DNA of 64,000 nucleotides from Rhodocyclus tenuis (GCF_014197755.1 NZ_JACIGE010000015.1:20934-84933), one strand, 5' to 3'. Shown: positions 27,795-43,010, counted from the first letter of the stretch. A program made the numbers and translations. The notes: generated by a model from the letters alone, not told the origin.

Positions 27795-28832
27795 ATGGAT
27801 CTGCAGATCGCCCTGCTGCTTGGCCAGGATGGGATCACCAACGGTGCCATCTATGCACTGCTGTCGCTGGCGCTCGTCCTGGTGTTCACGGTGACGCGCG
27901 TGATCTTCATCCCGCAGGGCGAGTTCGTCGCTTTTGGCGCGCTGACGCTGGCCAGCCTGCAAGCCGGCAAACTGCCCGGTACGCTGTGGTTGCTGATCGC
28001 ACTGGCGATTGCCGCTGCTGCCGTCGATATCGTCTGCGCGTTGCGGGACGGCCAGGCGCAGCGCATCCCGAAGGTTCTGGCGGTGAACTGTGCCCTGCCG
28101 GCGGCGCTGGCGGCTCTGCTCAGCATCGTTCCCGCCGCCTCACTGCCGCTGGCACTGCAGGTGGTGCTGACGCTGGCGCTGGTCGTACCGCTCGGGCCGC
28201 TGCTCTATCGCCTAGTCTTCCAGCCGATCGCCGAAGCTTCGGTGCTGGTGCTGCTGATCGTCTCGGTGTCGGTGCATGTCACGCTTTCGGGGCTCGCGCT
28301 CTACTTCTTCGGTGCCGAGGGCTCGCGCACGCCGGCCTTCACCGACGCCACTTTCGAGATCGGCGACGCGCTGATCCAGGGGCAGACGCTGCTCGTCGTC
28401 TGCGCCAGCTTCACGCTGATCGCCGCGCTCTATTTCTTCTTCGAGCGCACGCTGTGGGGCAAGGCCTTGCGCGCGACGGCGATGAACCGCACCGGCGCGC
28501 GCCTGATGGGTATTTCGGCAACCTCCGCCGGCAAGCTGTCGTTTTCGCTGGCGGCGTTGATCGGCGCCTTTTCCGGCGTGCTCATCTCGCCGATCACCAC
28601 CATCTACTACGATTCGGGCTTCCTGATCGGCCTCAAGGGCTTCGTCGGCGCCATCTTCGGCGGCATGGCGAGCTATCCGCTGGCCGCCGCCGGCGCCATC
28701 CTGGTCGGCCTGCTCGAGTCGTATTCGTCTTTCTGGGCCAGCGCCTACAAGGAAGTGATCGTGTTTACGCTGATCATTCCGGTGCTCGTCTGGCGTTCGC
28801 TGACGACGCGTCACACTGAGGAAGAAGAGTGA
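27795..28832 (+). CDS. livH: Liv-type ABC transporter permease LivH
   Basis: A 345-residue inner-membrane permease with eight or more hydrophobic helices. It begins LLGQDGITNGAIYALLSLALVLVFTVTRVIFIPQGEF, typical of LivH. The EAA-like cytoplasmic loop is around LWGKALRATAMNRTGARLMGIS. It is longer than E. coli LivH (308) because of an extra segment at about 65-125. It pairs with the LivM part of the next gene and is separated from it by 19 bp. Confidence 0.9.
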   Translation: MDLQIALLLGQDGITNGAIYALLSLALVLVFTVTRVIFIPQGEFVAFGALTLASLQAGKLPGTLWLLIALAIAAAAVDIVCALRDGQAQRIPKVLAVNCALPAALAALLSIVPAASLPLALQVVLTLALVVPLGPLLYRLVFQPIAEASVLVLLIVSVSVHVTLSGLALYFFGAEGSRTPAFTDATFEIGDALIQGQTLLVVCASFTLIAALYFFFERTLWGKALRATAMNRTGARLMGISATSAGKLSFSLAALIGAFSGVLISPITTIYYDSGFLIGLKGFVGAIFGGMASYPLAAAGAILVGLLESYSSFWASAYKEVIVFTLIIPVLVWRSLTTRHTEEEE

Positions 28833-28851
28833 TGCGGCAAGGAGTCCAGCG

Positions 28852-30657
28852 ATGAGCGAACCGCGCTCGCTGCAGATCAGGCTGTCACCGGCACAGCGTC
28901 GCGCGCTGCCCTTGCTGGCGCTCGCCGCGCTGCTGGTGGCACCGCTGACGCTGCCGGAATTCACCGTCACCCTGCTCAACTACATCGGCCTCTACGCCAT
29001 CGTCGCGCTCGGGCTGGTGCTGCTCACCGGCGTCGGCGGCCTGACCTCGTTTGGTCAGGCGGCATTCGTCGGTCTCGGCGCCTACACCACCGCCTACCTG
29101 ACGACGGTGCATGGCGTCTCGCCCTGGCTGACGCTGCCGGCGGGGCTGGCGATCACCGCGGCGGTGGCGCTGGGGCTCGGCTTCATCACCCTGCGCCTCT
29201 CCGGACACTATCTGCCGCTCGGCACCATCGCCTGGGGAATCAGCCTCTACTACCTGTTCGGCAACGTCGAATTCCTCGGCGGCCATACCGGCGTTTCCGG
29301 CATTCCGAGCCTGTCGCTGTTCGGCTGGGAGCTGAAGAGCGGACGCGAGTTTTATTACCTGATCTGGCTGGTTCTGCTGCTGGTGGTGCTGGCGACGCGC
29401 AACCTGCTCGATTCGCGCTCCGGGCGGTCGATCCGCGCGCTCAAGGGTGGCGCGCTGATGGCCGAAGCGATGGGCGTCGACACGCCGCGCGCCAAGATCG
29501 TCATCTTCACCATCGCCGCACTCTACGCCTGCATGTCGGGCTGGCTTTACGCGCACTTGCAGCGCTTCGTCAATCCGACGCCGTTCTCGCTGACGCAGGG
29601 CATCGAATACCTGTTCATGGCGGTCATCGGCGGGGTCGCCCACGTCTGGGGCGCGCTGCTCGGCGCCGGGCTGATCACCATCCTCAAGCAGTGGCTGCAG
29701 GACTGGTTGCCGCAACTGCTCGGCCAGAGCGGCAACTTCGAGATCATCGTCTTCGGGCTGATGATGATCTTCATCCTGCACCGCTCGCGCGACGGCCTGT
29801 GGCCGATCGTGCTGCGCTTCGTGCCGCCGGCGCCGCCCTCGGCACCGGCGACCATCGCCGACGGCGAGCCCTTGCCGCGGCGTGTGCTGGCCGAGAGCGG
29901 CAGCGTGCTGCTGGAAGTGCGCGACGCGACCAAGCGCTTCGGCGGTCTCGTCGCCAACAACTGCATGAACCTCGATGTGCGTGCCGGCGAAGTGATGGCG
30001 CTGATCGGCCCGAACGGCGCCGGCAAGAGCACGCTGTTCAACGGCATTTCCGGCGTCGATCCGGTCACTTCCGGCGAGATCGTTTTTCGCGGCGAGCGCG
30101 TCGATCGTCTGCCCTCGCGCGAGATCGCGCGCCGCGGCATGAGCCGCACTTTCCAGCACGTACGCCTGCTGTCGACGATGAGCGTGCTCGAGAACGTCGC
30201 CATCGGCGCGCACCTGCGCGGCGAAAAGGGCTACCTGCACGCGGCGCTGCACCTCGAACGCGACGAGGAAGCGCGTCTGCTCGCCGAGGCGGCACGCCAG
30301 ATCGAGCGCTGCGGCCTCGGCGAACACCTGAACGACACCGCCGGCAGCCTGCCGCTCGGCAAGCAGCGCATCGTCGAGATCGCCCGTGCGCTGGCCGCCG
30401 ATCCCTGCCTGCTGCTGCTCGACGAGCCCGCCGCCGGTCTGCGCTACTTCGAGAAGCAGGCGCTCGCCGAACTGCTGCGCCGGCTGCGTGACGAAGGTAT
30501 CGGCATCCTGCTGGTCGAGCACGACATGGACTTCGTGATGGGGCTGGCCGACCGCGTGGTGGTCATGGAATTCGGCGAGAAGCTCGCCGAAGGCCTGCCC
30601 GAGGATGTGCAGCGCGATCCGAAGGTGCTCGAAGCCTATCTCGGCGGTGTGGAGTGA
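28852..30657 (+). CDS. LivM-LivG fusion: permease joined to ABC ATPase
   Basis: A 601-residue fusion. Residues 1-325 are a LivM-type permease ([33 protein letters not shown] and several more helices). Residues about 350-601 are a LivG-type ATPase with Walker [10 protein letters not shown], Walker [12 protein letters not shown] and the switch HD in VEHDMDF. The ABC signature reads LPLGKQR instead of the usual LSGGQ/LSYGQQ. AAGGAG lies 7 nt before the start. Such fusions occur in other proteobacteria; with LivF it supplies the two ATPase sites. Confidence 0.9.
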   Translation: MSEPRSLQIRLSPAQRRALPLLALAALLVAPLTLPEFTVTLLNYIGLYAIVALGLVLLTGVGGLTSFGQAAFVGLGAYTTAYLTTVHGVSPWLTLPAGLAITAAVALGLGFITLRLSGHYLPLGTIAWGISLYYLFGNVEFLGGHTGVSGIPSLSLFGWELKSGREFYYLIWLVLLLVVLATRNLLDSRSGRSIRALKGGALMAEAMGVDTPRAKIVIFTIAALYACMSGWLYAHLQRFVNPTPFSLTQGIEYLFMAVIGGVAHVWGALLGAGLITILKQWLQDWLPQLLGQSGNFEIIVFGLMMIFILHRSRDGLWPIVLRFVPPAPPSAPATIADGEPLPRRVLAESGSVLLEVRDATKRFGGLVANNCMNLDVRAGEVMALIGPNGAGKSTLFNGISGVDPVTSGEIVFRGERVDRLPSREIARRGMSRTFQHVRLLSTMSVLENVAIGAHLRGEKGYLHAALHLERDEEARLLAEAARQIERCGLGEHLNDTAGSLPLGKQRIVEIARALAADPCLLLLDEPAAGLRYFEKQALAELLRRLRDEGIGILLVEHDMDFVMGLADRVVVMEFGEKLAEGLPEDVQRDPKVLEAYLGGVE

Positions 30658-31409
30658 CGGACATGCAGGCAGGCGACAAGCCCACCATTCTCGAGGTCAG
30701 CGATCTTTCCGTCAGCTACGGCAAGGTCGAGGCGCTGCATGGCATCGCGCTGAAGATCCGTGCCGGCGAGATCGTCACCGTCATCGGCCCCAACGGCGCC
30801 GGCAAGACGACGTTGCTGTCGGCGCTGATGGGGCTGTTGCCGGCGCGCGGCGACATCGTCTATCTCGGCCAGCGTCAGGGCGCCGAGCGCGAAGTCGAAT
30901 CGCTGGTGCGTCAGGGAATGACGCTGGTGCCCGAGAAACGCGAGCTGTTCGGCGAGATGAGCGTCGAGGACAACCTGCTGCTCGGCGCTTTCGACCGCTA
31001 CCGCGCCGGCCAGCGCGACCACGCCGAAACCATGGCACAGGTGTTCGACACCTTCCCGCGTCTGCGCGAGCGGCGCACGCAGCTGGCCGGAACGCTTTCC
31101 GGCGGTGAGCGGCAGATGCTGGCAATGGGCCGCGCGCTGATGGCGCGACCGAAGCTGCTGATGCTCGACGAACCGAGCCTCGGGCTGGCACCGCTGATCA
31201 TCAAGGAAATCTTCCGCATCGTCGCCGAGCTGAAGAAGACCGGCGTCTCGATCCTGCTCGTCGAGCAGAACGCGCGCGCCGCGCTGGCCGTCGCCGATTA
31301 CGGCTACGTGCTTGAAACCGGCGAGGTCTCGCTGGAAGGTCCGAGCGGCGAACTGGCCAACGATCCGCGCGTGATCGAGAGCTACCTCGGTCTCGGCGGC
31401 CGCCACTAG
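30654..31409 (+). CDS. livF: Liv-type ABC transporter ATPase LivF
   Basis: A 251-residue ATPase with Walker [10 protein letters not shown], signature [15 protein letters not shown], Walker [12 protein letters not shown] and H-loop [10 protein letters not shown]. The GTG start at 30654 overlaps the previous stop (GTGA). An ATG at 30663 preceded by GGAG and 8 nt is equally credible. It completes the transporter: three binding proteins, LivH, LivM-LivG and LivF. Confidence 0.92.
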   Translation: MTDMQAGDKPTILEVSDLSVSYGKVEALHGIALKIRAGEIVTVIGPNGAGKTTLLSALMGLLPARGDIVYLGQRQGAEREVESLVRQGMTLVPEKRELFGEMSVEDNLLLGAFDRYRAGQRDHAETMAQVFDTFPRLRERRTQLAGTLSGGERQMLAMGRALMARPKLLMLDEPSLGLAPLIIKEIFRIVAELKKTGVSILLVEQNARAALAVADYGYVLETGEVSLEGPSGELANDPRVIESYLGLGGRH

Positions 31410-31553
31410 CCGGGCGGCGGCGGCCTCGACCGCCAGCGCCGGCTTGCCACGCCTGCTTTTCCCTGCCCGTCGGGCCGGGATGAATCCTGTTATTTTTCAG
31501 CCGCATGCCGTAGAATCACGCTCCTTTCCGCTGGTCTCCCGCGCCTTTCTCCC

Positions 31554-33449
31554 ATGCAGTATCCCGAACGTTTTGACGTGATTGTCGTCGGTGGCGGCCA
31601 TGCCGGCACCGAGGCGGCGCTGGCCAGCGCGCGCATCGGTGCGCGCACGCTGCTGCTCACGCACAACCTGGAAACGCTCGGCGCGATGAGCTGCAATCCG
31701 TCGATCGGCGGCATCGGCAAGGGCCATCTGGTGCGCGAGGTCGATGCGCTCGGCGGCGCCATGGCCGCGGCCACCGACGAAGCCGGCATCCAGTTCCGCA
31801 CGCTCAATTCGAGCAAGGGCCCGGCGGTACGTGCGACGCGTGCGCAGGCCGACCGCGTGCTCTACCGCGCCGCCATCCGCCGCCGCCTGGAAAACCAGCC
31901 GAACCTGACGCTGTTTGCCGACGCCGCCGACGACCTGATCGTCGCTGGCGGCCGCGTCGGCGGTGTCGTCACCGCGCTCGGTCTGCGCTTTGTCGCGCAG
32001 ACGGTGGTGCTCACCGCCGGCACCTTCCTCAACGGGCGCATCCACGTCGGTCTGTCGCAAGCGGCCGGTGGCCGCATGGGCGATCCGCCGGCGACGACAC
32101 TGGCGCTGCGCCTGCGCGAACTGGCGCTGCCGGCCGGGCGGCTGAAAACCGGAACGCCGCCGCGCCTCGACGGCAAGACCATCGACTACGCGCAGATGCT
32201 CGAGCAGCATTCGGACGATCCGCAGCCGGTGTTCTCCTTCCTCGGCCATGTCAGCCAGCATCCGCGCCAGCTGCCGTGCTGGGTGACGGCAACCAACGCG
32301 CAGACGCACGACATCATCCGCGCCAACCTCGACCGCTCGCCGCTCTACGCCGGCATCATCGAGGGCATCGGACCGCGTTACTGCCCGTCGATCGAGGACA
32401 AGATCCACCGCTTTGCCGGCAAGGACAGCCACAACGTCTTCCTTGAGCCGGAAGGCCTGCAGACGCACGAAATCTACCCGAACGGGATTTCCACCAGCCT
32501 GCCCTTCGACGTGCAGCTGGCGGTCGTGCGCTCGATCCGCGGCCTCGAGAACTGCCACATCCTGCGTCCGGGCTACGCTATCGAGTACGACTTCTTCGAT
32601 CCGCGCGGACTGCGCGACACGCTCGAGACGCGCGCGCTCGGCGGCCTCTATTTCGCCGGCCAGATCAACGGTACCACCGGCTACGAGGAAGCCGCGGCGC
32701 AGGGCCTGCTCGCCGGCGCCAACGCCGCGCTGGCGGCGCTCGGGCGTGAGGGTTGGTCGCCGCGCCGCGACGAGGCCTACCTCGGCGTGCTGGTCGACGA
32801 CCTGATCACGCGCGGCGTTTCCGAGCCTTACCGCATGTTCACCAGCCGTGCCGAGTATCGCCTGTCGCTGCGCGAGGACAACGCCGACCTGCGCCTGACC
32901 GAGCACGGGCGGCGTCTCGGTCTGGTCGATGACGCGCGCTGGGCGGCTTTCTGCGCCAAGCGCGAGGCGATCGAGCGCGAGGCGGCGCGCCTGAAGGCGG
33001 CGTGGGTGCAGCCGGCGCGCGTCGATGCCGCGGCGGCGACGGCGCTGTTCGGCAAGCCGCTTGAACGCGAATACAACCTCTACGAGCTGCTGCGCCGTCC
33101 CGACATCGATTACGCCCGGCTGATGCAGCTGCCGGTCGAAGGGCTTGAGGTCGATGCCGGCCTGAGCGATGCGCAAGTGATCGAGCAGGTCGACATCCAG
33201 GCCAAGTATCGGGGCTACATCGACCGGCAAAGCGAGGAAGTCGGCCAGCGCGCGCAGCACGATGCGCTGCGCCTGCCCGAAGGACTCGATTTTTCCAGCG
33301 TCGCCGGCCTGTCGCGCGAAGTCTGCCAGCGCCTCGCCGCAGCGCAGCCGCGCACCCTCGGCGAAGCGGCGCGCCTGCAGGGAATCACGCCGGCGGCGAT
33401 CAGCATGCTGCTGGTGCATGTCAAACGTCACGGCGCTGCCGCCGCCTGA
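31554..33449 (+). CDS. mnmG: tRNA wobble-uridine modification enzyme MnmG (GidA)
   Basis: A 631-residue FAD protein acting with MnmE. It has the N-terminal dinucleotide-binding motif [14 protein letters not shown], the [24 protein letters not shown] signature and [28 protein letters not shown], all hallmark segments. A possible -10 box TAGAAT lies at 31511-31516. It starts the mnmG-rsmG-parA-parB cluster, with 8 bp to rsmG. Confidence 0.97.
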   Translation: MQYPERFDVIVVGGGHAGTEAALASARIGARTLLLTHNLETLGAMSCNPSIGGIGKGHLVREVDALGGAMAAATDEAGIQFRTLNSSKGPAVRATRAQADRVLYRAAIRRRLENQPNLTLFADAADDLIVAGGRVGGVVTALGLRFVAQTVVLTAGTFLNGRIHVGLSQAAGGRMGDPPATTLALRLRELALPAGRLKTGTPPRLDGKTIDYAQMLEQHSDDPQPVFSFLGHVSQHPRQLPCWVTATNAQTHDIIRANLDRSPLYAGIIEGIGPRYCPSIEDKIHRFAGKDSHNVFLEPEGLQTHEIYPNGISTSLPFDVQLAVVRSIRGLENCHILRPGYAIEYDFFDPRGLRDTLETRALGGLYFAGQINGTTGYEEAAAQGLLAGANAALAALGREGWSPRRDEAYLGVLVDDLITRGVSEPYRMFTSRAEYRLSLREDNADLRLTEHGRRLGLVDDARWAAFCAKREAIEREAARLKAAWVQPARVDAAAATALFGKPLEREYNLYELLRRPDIDYARLMQLPVEGLEVDAGLSDAQVIEQVDIQAKYRGYIDRQSEEVGQRAQHDALRLPEGLDFSSVAGLSREVCQRLAAAQPRTLGEAARLQGITPAAISMLLVHVKRHGAAAA

Positions 33450-33457
33450 GCCGCACC

Positions 33458-34120
33458 ATGCCGAAAGCCAGACAGACTCCCGCCGAGCAGCTCGCCCAGG
33501 GCCTCGTCGCGCTCGGCATCGAACTTGCGCCCGCGGCGCAGCAGACGCTGCTCGCCTACGCGGCGCTGCTCGACAAGTGGAACCGCGCTTTCAACCTGAC
33601 CGCGCTGCGCGATCCGGAAAAGGCGGTCAGCCATCACCTGCTCGACTCGCTGGCGATCCTGCCGCATCTGCTCGGTGCTACGCTGCTCGACGTCGGCAGC
33701 GGCGGTGGCCTGCCCGGTATCCCGCTGGCGATCGCGCGTCCGGGACTGGCGGTGACGCTGCTCGACAGCAATTCGAAGAAAACTGCTTTCCTGCGTCAGG
33801 CAGCGATCGAACTCGGGCTGGCCAATGTCAGCGTGCATTGCGGCCGCATCGAGGACTTTCGCCCGGCGCAACCCTTCGCGGCGATCGTTTCGCGCGCCTT
33901 TGCCGAGCTTGCCGATTTCGTGCGCCCGACGCGCGCGCTGCTGGCGCCCGACGGCGGCTGGCTGGCGATGAAGGGACTGATTCCGCACGAGGAGATTGCC
34001 CGTCTGCCCGAAGGCGTCGTCGTCAGCAGCGTGACGCCGCTGGCGGTGCCGGGCGTCGATGGCGAACGCCATTTGCTGCTGCTCAAGGATACCGGCGCGA
34101 CGCGACCGGAAGGGGTTTGA
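33458..34120 (+). CDS. rsmG: 16S rRNA (guanine-N7) methyltransferase RsmG
   Basis: This 220-residue SAM-dependent enzyme methylates G527 of 16S rRNA. The SAM-binding motif is [46 protein letters not shown] upstream is the family signature. It lies between mnmG and parA, the usual position. Confidence 0.96.
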   Translation: MPKARQTPAEQLAQGLVALGIELAPAAQQTLLAYAALLDKWNRAFNLTALRDPEKAVSHHLLDSLAILPHLLGATLLDVGSGGGLPGIPLAIARPGLAVTLLDSNSKKTAFLRQAAIELGLANVSVHCGRIEDFRPAQPFAAIVSRAFAELADFVRPTRALLAPDGGWLAMKGLIPHEEIARLPEGVVVSSVTPLAVPGVDGERHLLLLKDTGATRPEGV

Positions 34121-34121
34121 G

Positions 34122-34934
34122 GTGACGACAAGCACGACGAAAGCGGTGCCGCCAGCGCGGATCCTGGCCGTCACCAACCAGAAAGGCGGCGTCGGCAAGA
34201 CGACGACCGCGGTCAATCTGTCGGCCTGCCTCGCCGCGCTCGAGCAGCGCGTGCTGATGATCGACCTCGACCCGCAGGGCAACGCCACCACCGGTTGCGG
34301 CGTTTTCAAGCGCGAGGCCTTGCCGACCGTCTACCAGATCCTGATCGGTCGCTCGACGCTGGCCGAGGCGCGCATCCGCACCGAGTTCGGCTTCGACATC
34401 CTGCCCGCCAACCGCGAACTCGCCGGTGCCGAGGTCGAACTGATTGACATGGAGCGGCGCGAGTACCGCTTGCGCGAAGCGCTCGCCGCCGCCGCCGGCG
34501 ATTACGACTACGTGCTGATGGACTGTCCGCCGGCGCTCAACCTGCTGACGGTCAATGGGCTCGCCGCCGCCGAAGCGGTGATGATCCCGATGCAGTGCGA
34601 GTACTACGCGCTGGAGGGTCTCACCGACCTCGTCGCCACACTCAAGAAAGTGCGCGCCAACCTCAATCCGCGGCTGGAGATCGAAGGCCTGCTGCGCACC
34701 ATGTACGATCCGCGCTCGACGCTGACGCAGCAGGTATCAAGCGAGCTCGAAAGTCATTTCGGCGAGAAGGTCTACCGCAGCATCATTCCGCGCAACGTGC
34801 GCCTGGCCGAAGCGCCGTCCTACGGCAAGCCGGTGTTCGCTTTCGACCGCAACTCGCGTGGTGCGCAGGCTTATCTGGCGCTGGCGCAGGAAATGCTCGA
34901 CCGTCGCGCCGCCAACAAGGAAAAGAAGGCATGA
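34122..34934 (+). CDS. parA: Chromosome partitioning ATPase ParA (Soj)
   Basis: A 270-residue Walker-type ATPase that positions ParB-bound origins. The deviant Walker A is NQKGGVGKTTTAVNL, then DLDPQGNATTG and the DCPPALNLLTVN motif. The GTG start at 34122, one base after the rsmG stop and preceded by AGGGG, is chosen because upstream in-frame starts lie within rsmG. The stop overlaps parB (ATGA). Confidence 0.95.
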   Translation: MTTSTTKAVPPARILAVTNQKGGVGKTTTAVNLSACLAALEQRVLMIDLDPQGNATTGCGVFKREALPTVYQILIGRSTLAEARIRTEFGFDILPANRELAGAEVELIDMERREYRLREALAAAAGDYDYVLMDCPPALNLLTVNGLAAAEAVMIPMQCEYYALEGLTDLVATLKKVRANLNPRLEIEGLLRTMYDPRSTLTQQVSSELESHFGEKVYRSIIPRNVRLAEAPSYGKPVFAFDRNSRGAQAYLALAQEMLDRRAANKEKKA

Positions 34935-35782
34935 AACTCAAGGGACTTGGCCGCGGGCTCGATGCCTTGCTCGCCGGCGACGCTGCCGACCGTCGCGAAG
35001 AACAACGCAGTCTGCCGGTGACGCGCCTGTCGCCGGGTCGCTACCAGCCGCGCACGCGCATGGACGCGGCCTCGCTCGAAGAGCTGGCCGCGTCGATCCG
35101 CGCGCAGGGGCTGATGCAGCCGATTCTGGTGCGGCCGCTGCTCGGCGAGCCGGGCGAGGAGCGCTTCGAGATCATCGCCGGCGAACGCCGCTGGCGTGCG
35201 GCGCAGATGGCCGGCCTGGCCGAGGTGCCGACGCTGGTGCGCGACATCCCCGACGAAGCGGCGATGGCGATGGCGCTGATCGAGAACATCCAGCGCGAGG
35301 ATCTCAATCCGCTCGAAGAAGCGCAGGGCCTGCAGCGTCTGGTCGACGAGTTCGGCATGACGCACCAGCAGGCCGCGGACGCAGTTGGCCGTTCGCGCCC
35401 GACGGCATCGAACCTGCTGCGTCTGCTGCAACTGGCGCCGCCGGTGCAGGAACTGCTGATGGACGGCGCTATCGACATGGGGCATGCGCGCGCGCTGCTG
35501 CCGCTGGCTGGCGCCCTGCAGGTGCAGATCGCGCAGCGCACTGCCGCCAAGGGCCTGTCGGTGCGCGAGGTCGAGCGCCTGGCGCAGCGTGCGTTGAAAC
35601 CCGTGAAATCGGCCGCCGAAGCGCGCCCCGACCGCGACCTGCTGCGGCTGCAGGAAGAACTTGCCGATGTACTGGGCGCGCGCGTCGAAATCCGCGCCAA
35701 TCGCAAGGGGGCCGGCCGCGTGCAGATCGACTTCGGCGACCTCGACCAGCTCGAAGGCATCATCGAACGCCTGCGTCGCTAG
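34931..35782 (+). CDS. parB: Chromosome partitioning protein ParB (Spo0J)
   Basis: A 283-residue CTP-dependent DNA clamp loaded at parS. It has the N-terminal nuclease-like ParB fold with IIAGERRWRAAQMAGL and ENIQREDLNPLEEAQG, and the HTH around MTHQQAADAVGRSRPTASNLLRLL. The C-terminal dimerisation region is DFGDLDQLEGIIERL. No site resembling the consensus parS (TGTTTCACGTGAAACA) was noticed in this window. Confidence 0.96.
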   Translation: MKLKGLGRGLDALLAGDAADRREEQRSLPVTRLSPGRYQPRTRMDAASLEELAASIRAQGLMQPILVRPLLGEPGEERFEIIAGERRWRAAQMAGLAEVPTLVRDIPDEAAMAMALIENIQREDLNPLEEAQGLQRLVDEFGMTHQQAADAVGRSRPTASNLLRLLQLAPPVQELLMDGAIDMGHARALLPLAGALQVQIAQRTAAKGLSVREVERLAQRALKPVKSAAEARPDRDLLRLQEELADVLGARVEIRANRKGAGRVQIDFGDLDQLEGIIERLRR

Positions 35783-35867
35783 CCAGATCCTGCCAGTTAT
35801 GGTTTGACTCTTATATATGAGTCTGCTACCGTGCGCCTCGCTGACGAGTGGCGCGAGCGCTTTCGCC

Positions 35868-35896
35868 TTGATTCCTATAGATGAGTGACTTACAAT
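35868..35896 (+). promoter_or_regulatory. ATP synthase operon promoter
   Basis: TTGATT at 35868-35873 and TACAAT at 35891-35896 are separated by exactly 17 nt. Transcription would begin near 35903, which rules out a GTG at 35885 as the atpI start. A second possible promoter lies upstream (TTGACT near 35805 and TACCGT, 17-nt spacing). Confidence 0.75.
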
Positions 35897-35932
35897 GCTG
35901 CGGGTTTTTTGCGGTTGCTGGCGCTCCTGAGA

Positions 35933-37451
<1,519 letters not shown>

Positions 37452-37492
37452 GCCGTCTAGTTGCGGAACCGCTATAGACGAAAGGTTCGTCC

Positions 37493-37963
37493 ATGAACAT
37501 CAATGCAACCCTGATTGCCCAGGCCATCATGTTTGGCCTGTTCGTCTGGTTCTGCATGCGCTTTGTCTGGCCGCCGATCACGGCGGCACTCGCCGCGCGG
37601 CAGAAGCAGATTGCCGACGGGCTCGCCTCGGGTGAGCGCGGCCGGCACGAGCTGGAGCTGGCGGCCAAGCGGTCGTCGGAAGTGCTGCACGAAGCCAAGC
37701 AGCGCGCCGCCGAAATCGTCGCCCAGGCTGAAAAGCGTGGTATCGCGGTGATCGAGGAGGCCAAGGAACAGGCCAAGGTCGAAGGCAATCGCATCATCAC
37801 CGGTGCGCGTGCCGAGATCGAGCAGGAAGTCAGCCGTGCCAAGGAGCAGCTGCGCGAGAACGTCGCCAAGCTGGCCGTTGCCGGTGCCGAGCAGATCCTG
37901 CGCCGCGAAGTCGATGCCAAGGCACACGCCGACATCCTGGCTTCGCTCAAGGGCGGTCTCTAA
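37493..37963 (+). CDS. atpF: ATP synthase Fo subunit b
   Basis: A 156-residue peripheral stalk protein with one N-terminal membrane helix (ATLIAQAIMFGLFVWFCMRFVWPP) and a long, charged coiled coil. It has the usual betaproteobacterial length. Confidence 0.96.
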   Translation: MNINATLIAQAIMFGLFVWFCMRFVWPPITAALAARQKQIADGLASGERGRHELELAAKRSSEVLHEAKQRAAEIVAQAEKRGIAVIEEAKEQAKVEGNRIITGARAEIEQEVSRAKEQLRENVAKLAVAGAEQILRREVDAKAHADILASLKGGL

Positions 37964-37966
37964 GCC

Positions 37967-38503
37967 ATGGCAGAACTCGTCACCATCGCGCGCCCGTACG
38001 CCGAGGCGGTTTTCCGCCTGGCGCGGGAAGGCAAGGCGCTGACGGCGTGGTCCGAGCGTTTGTCCCTGCTCGCGGCGATCAGCGCCGACGAGCAGGTGCG
38101 CAGCCGCCTCGACGATCCCGAACTGTCGGCGACGCAGAAAGCGGCGCTGATTTCCTCGCTGGCCGGCGCACCGTCCGGTGGCGACGAGACGAATCTGATC
38201 AGCGTCCTCGCCGAGAACGGCCGTCTTGTCCTGCTGCCCGAAATCGCCACCCTGTTCGCGGCGCTGAAAGGCGCTGAGGAGGGGGTCAAGGAGGCGACCA
38301 TTCACAGCGCCTTCCCGCTCGACGACGCGCAACTCGCCACTTTGCTGGGCGATCTTGAAGCGCGTTTCAGTAGCCGGCTCAAGGCCGAAGTGGTCGTCGA
38401 TCAGTCCCTGATCGGCGGCGTCAAGATCGTCGTTGGCGACCAGGTGCTCGATGCTTCCGTGCGCGGCAAGCTCGAAGCCCTCGGGTCTGCGCTCAAGAAT
38501 TAG
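37967..38503 (+). CDS. atpH: ATP synthase F1 subunit delta
   Basis: A 178-residue soluble subunit linking the peripheral stalk to the alpha/beta ring. It has the N-terminal helical bundle (ARPYAEAVFRLAREG) and the conserved C-terminal VDQSLIGGVKIVVGDQVLDASVRGKL motif. It starts 3 bp after atpF. Confidence 0.96.
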   Translation: MAELVTIARPYAEAVFRLAREGKALTAWSERLSLLAAISADEQVRSRLDDPELSATQKAALISSLAGAPSGGDETNLISVLAENGRLVLLPEIATLFAALKGAEEGVKEATIHSAFPLDDAQLATLLGDLEARFSSRLKAEVVVDQSLIGGVKIVVGDQVLDASVRGKLEALGSALKN

Positions 38504-38512
38504 GAGAACTCC

Positions 38513-40054
38513 ATGCAGCAGTTGAATCCTTCCGAAATCAGCGAACTGATCAAGACGAAGATCCAGAATCTTCAGGTCGGCGCTGATCTGCGCACGCAGG
38601 GCACGGTCGTTTCCGTGACCGACGGCATCTGCCGCGTGCATGGCCTCACCGACGTCATGCAGGGTGAAATGCTCGAATTCCCGGGCAACACCTTCGGCAT
38701 GGCGCTGAATCTCGAGCGCGACTCCGTCGGCGCCGTCATTCTCGGTGAGTACGAACACATTTCCGAAGGCGACACGGTCAAGACGACCGGCCGCATTCTC
38801 GAAGTGCCGGTCGGCCCCGAACTGATCGGCCGCGTCGTCAATTCGCTCGGCCAGCCGATCGATGGCAAGGGCCCGCTCGGCAACAAGCTGACCGACAAGA
38901 TCGAAAAGGTTGCGCCGGGCGTGATCTGGCGCAAGTCGGTGACGCAGCCGGTGCAGACCGGTCTGAAGTCGGTCGACTCGATGGTTCCGGTTGGCCGCGG
39001 CCAGCGCGAACTGATCATCGGCGACCGTCAGACCGGCAAGACCGCGGTGGCGATCGACACGATCATCAACCAGAAGGGTCAGAACATGACCTGTATCTAC
39101 GTTGCCGTCGGTCAGAAAGCCTCGACCATCGCCAACGTGGTGCGCAAGCTCGAAGAGAACGGCGCGATGGAATACACCATCGTCGTCGCCGCTTCGGCCT
39201 CCGAATCCGCTGCCCTGCAATACATCGCGCCGTACTCCGGCTGCACGATGGGCGAATACTTCCGCGACCGCGGCCAGGACGCGCTGATCATTTATGATGA
39301 TCTGACCAAGCAGGCCTGGGCCTACCGTCAGGTCTCGCTGCTGCTGCGCCGTCCGCCGGGCCGCGAAGCCTACCCGGGCGACGTCTTCTACCTGCACTCG
39401 CGTCTGCTCGAGCGCGCTGCGCGCGTTTCCGAAGAATGGGTCGAGCGCTTCACCAACGGTGAGGTGAAGGGCAAGACCGGCTCGCTGACCGCGCTGCCGA
39501 TCATCGAAACGCAGGCCGGCGACGTTTCCGCCTTCGTTCCGACCAACGTCATCTCGATTACCGACGGCCAGATCTTCCTGGAAACCGACCTGTTCAACGC
39601 CGGTATCCGCCCCGCCATCAACGCCGGTATCTCGGTGTCGCGCGTCGGTGGTGCGGCGCAGACCAAGGTCATCAAGAAGCTCGGTGGCGGTGTCCGTCTG
39701 GCGCTGGCGCAGTACCGCGAACTCGCGGCCTTCGCCCAGTTCGCCTCCGACCTCGACGAAGCGACGCGCAAGCAGCTCGAACGCGGCCGCATGGTGACCG
39801 AACTGATGAAGCAGGCACAGTACGCGCCGCTGTCGGTCGCCGAAATGACGATCACGCTGCTGGCGGTCAACAAGGGCTTCTTCGACAAGGTCGAAGTGAA
39901 GAAGGCGCTCGATGTCGAACGTCAGATTCATGCCTACGTCAGACAGAATCATGCCGACCTGATCGCCAAGATCGAGACGACCAAGGATCTTGACGCCGAC
40001 GCAGAGCAGAAGCTCACCAAGGCGATCGAGGAGTTCACGGCCACTCTGGCCTGA
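38513..40054 (+). CDS. atpA: ATP synthase F1 subunit alpha
   Basis: A 513-residue non-catalytic nucleotide-binding subunit with P-loop [13 protein letters not shown], the conserved alpha arginine finger region and [17 protein letters not shown] signature. AGGAG lies upstream of the ATG. It is full length. Confidence 0.98.
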   Translation: MQQLNPSEISELIKTKIQNLQVGADLRTQGTVVSVTDGICRVHGLTDVMQGEMLEFPGNTFGMALNLERDSVGAVILGEYEHISEGDTVKTTGRILEVPVGPELIGRVVNSLGQPIDGKGPLGNKLTDKIEKVAPGVIWRKSVTQPVQTGLKSVDSMVPVGRGQRELIIGDRQTGKTAVAIDTIINQKGQNMTCIYVAVGQKASTIANVVRKLEENGAMEYTIVVAASASESAALQYIAPYSGCTMGEYFRDRGQDALIIYDDLTKQAWAYRQVSLLLRRPPGREAYPGDVFYLHSRLLERAARVSEEWVERFTNGEVKGKTGSLTALPIIETQAGDVSAFVPTNVISITDGQIFLETDLFNAGIRPAINAGISVSRVGGAAQTKVIKKLGGGVRLALAQYRELAAFAQFASDLDEATRKQLERGRMVTELMKQAQYAPLSVAEMTITLLAVNKGFFDKVEVKKALDVERQIHAYVRQNHADLIAKIETTKDLDADAEQKLTKAIEEFTATLA

Positions 40055-40071
40055 TCGATCGGGAGAGCGCC

Positions 40072-42397
<2,326 letters not shown>

Positions 42398-42537
42398 GCC
42401 GGCGCGAACAGCGCCACGTGCCGGCCCTGGGTGCAACAGCCCACGGCCGGCTCGCTGCAAACAGCTTCAGCTAATTTCCAACGCGCTCCGTTTGGCTTCC
42501 CGGAATCGGGAGGCGGGGCGGAGCGGCGGAGAATGTC

Positions 42538-42966
42538 ATGTCACTCAGAGTTCATGTTGACGTCGTCAGCGCCGAAGAACTGATCTTCTCGGGCGAAACC
42601 GAGTTCGGCGTGTTCCCCGGCGAAGCCGGCGAACTCGGTATCTATCCGCGGCACTCGCAACTGCTGACGCGTCTGCGGCCTGGTACTGTCCGCCTCAAGG
42701 TTCCCGGCAGCGATGACTATGAAATGGTCTATGTTTCCGGTGGCCTGCTCGAGGTGCAGCCGAGCCTGATTACCGTTCTCGCCGATACGGCGATCCGCGC
42801 GGCCGATCTGGACGAGGCGAAAGCCGCCGAAGCCAAGCGTCTGGCCGAGGAAGCGCTGAAGAACCGCAGCGCCGAAATCGACTACGCCACCGCCGAAGCC
42901 GAACTGGCGCAGGCCATCGCGCAACTGCAGGCGATCAAGAAGCTGCGCAATCCGCGCGGTCACTAA
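42538..42966 (+). CDS. atpC: ATP synthase F1 subunit epsilon
   Basis: A 142-residue regulatory subunit: N-terminal beta sandwich ([36 protein letters not shown]) and C-terminal helical hairpin able to inhibit rotation. It is the last gene of the operon, followed by a terminator. Confidence 0.97.
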   Translation: MSLRVHVDVVSAEELIFSGETEFGVFPGEAGELGIYPRHSQLLTRLRPGTVRLKVPGSDDYEMVYVSGGLLEVQPSLITVLADTAIRAADLDEAKAAEAKRLAEEALKNRSAEIDYATAEAELAQAIAQLQAIKKLRNPRGH

Positions 42967-43010
42967 GCATTGGTGTCCAGGCTGCCAACACGGGCGGCCT
43001 TGGGCAAGGA

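Noticed and set aside
28885..30522. Minus-strand reading frame opposite the livM-livG fusion (545 codons)
   Set aside because: Antisense shadow in high-GC DNA with no known motif.
31497..33431. Minus-strand reading frame opposite mnmG (644 codons)
   Set aside because: Same kind of mirror frame; mnmG on the plus strand is unambiguous.
37472..39952. Minus-strand reading frame opposite atpF-atpH-atpA (826 codons)
   Set aside because: Shadow spanning several ATP synthase genes and their gaps; no start context.
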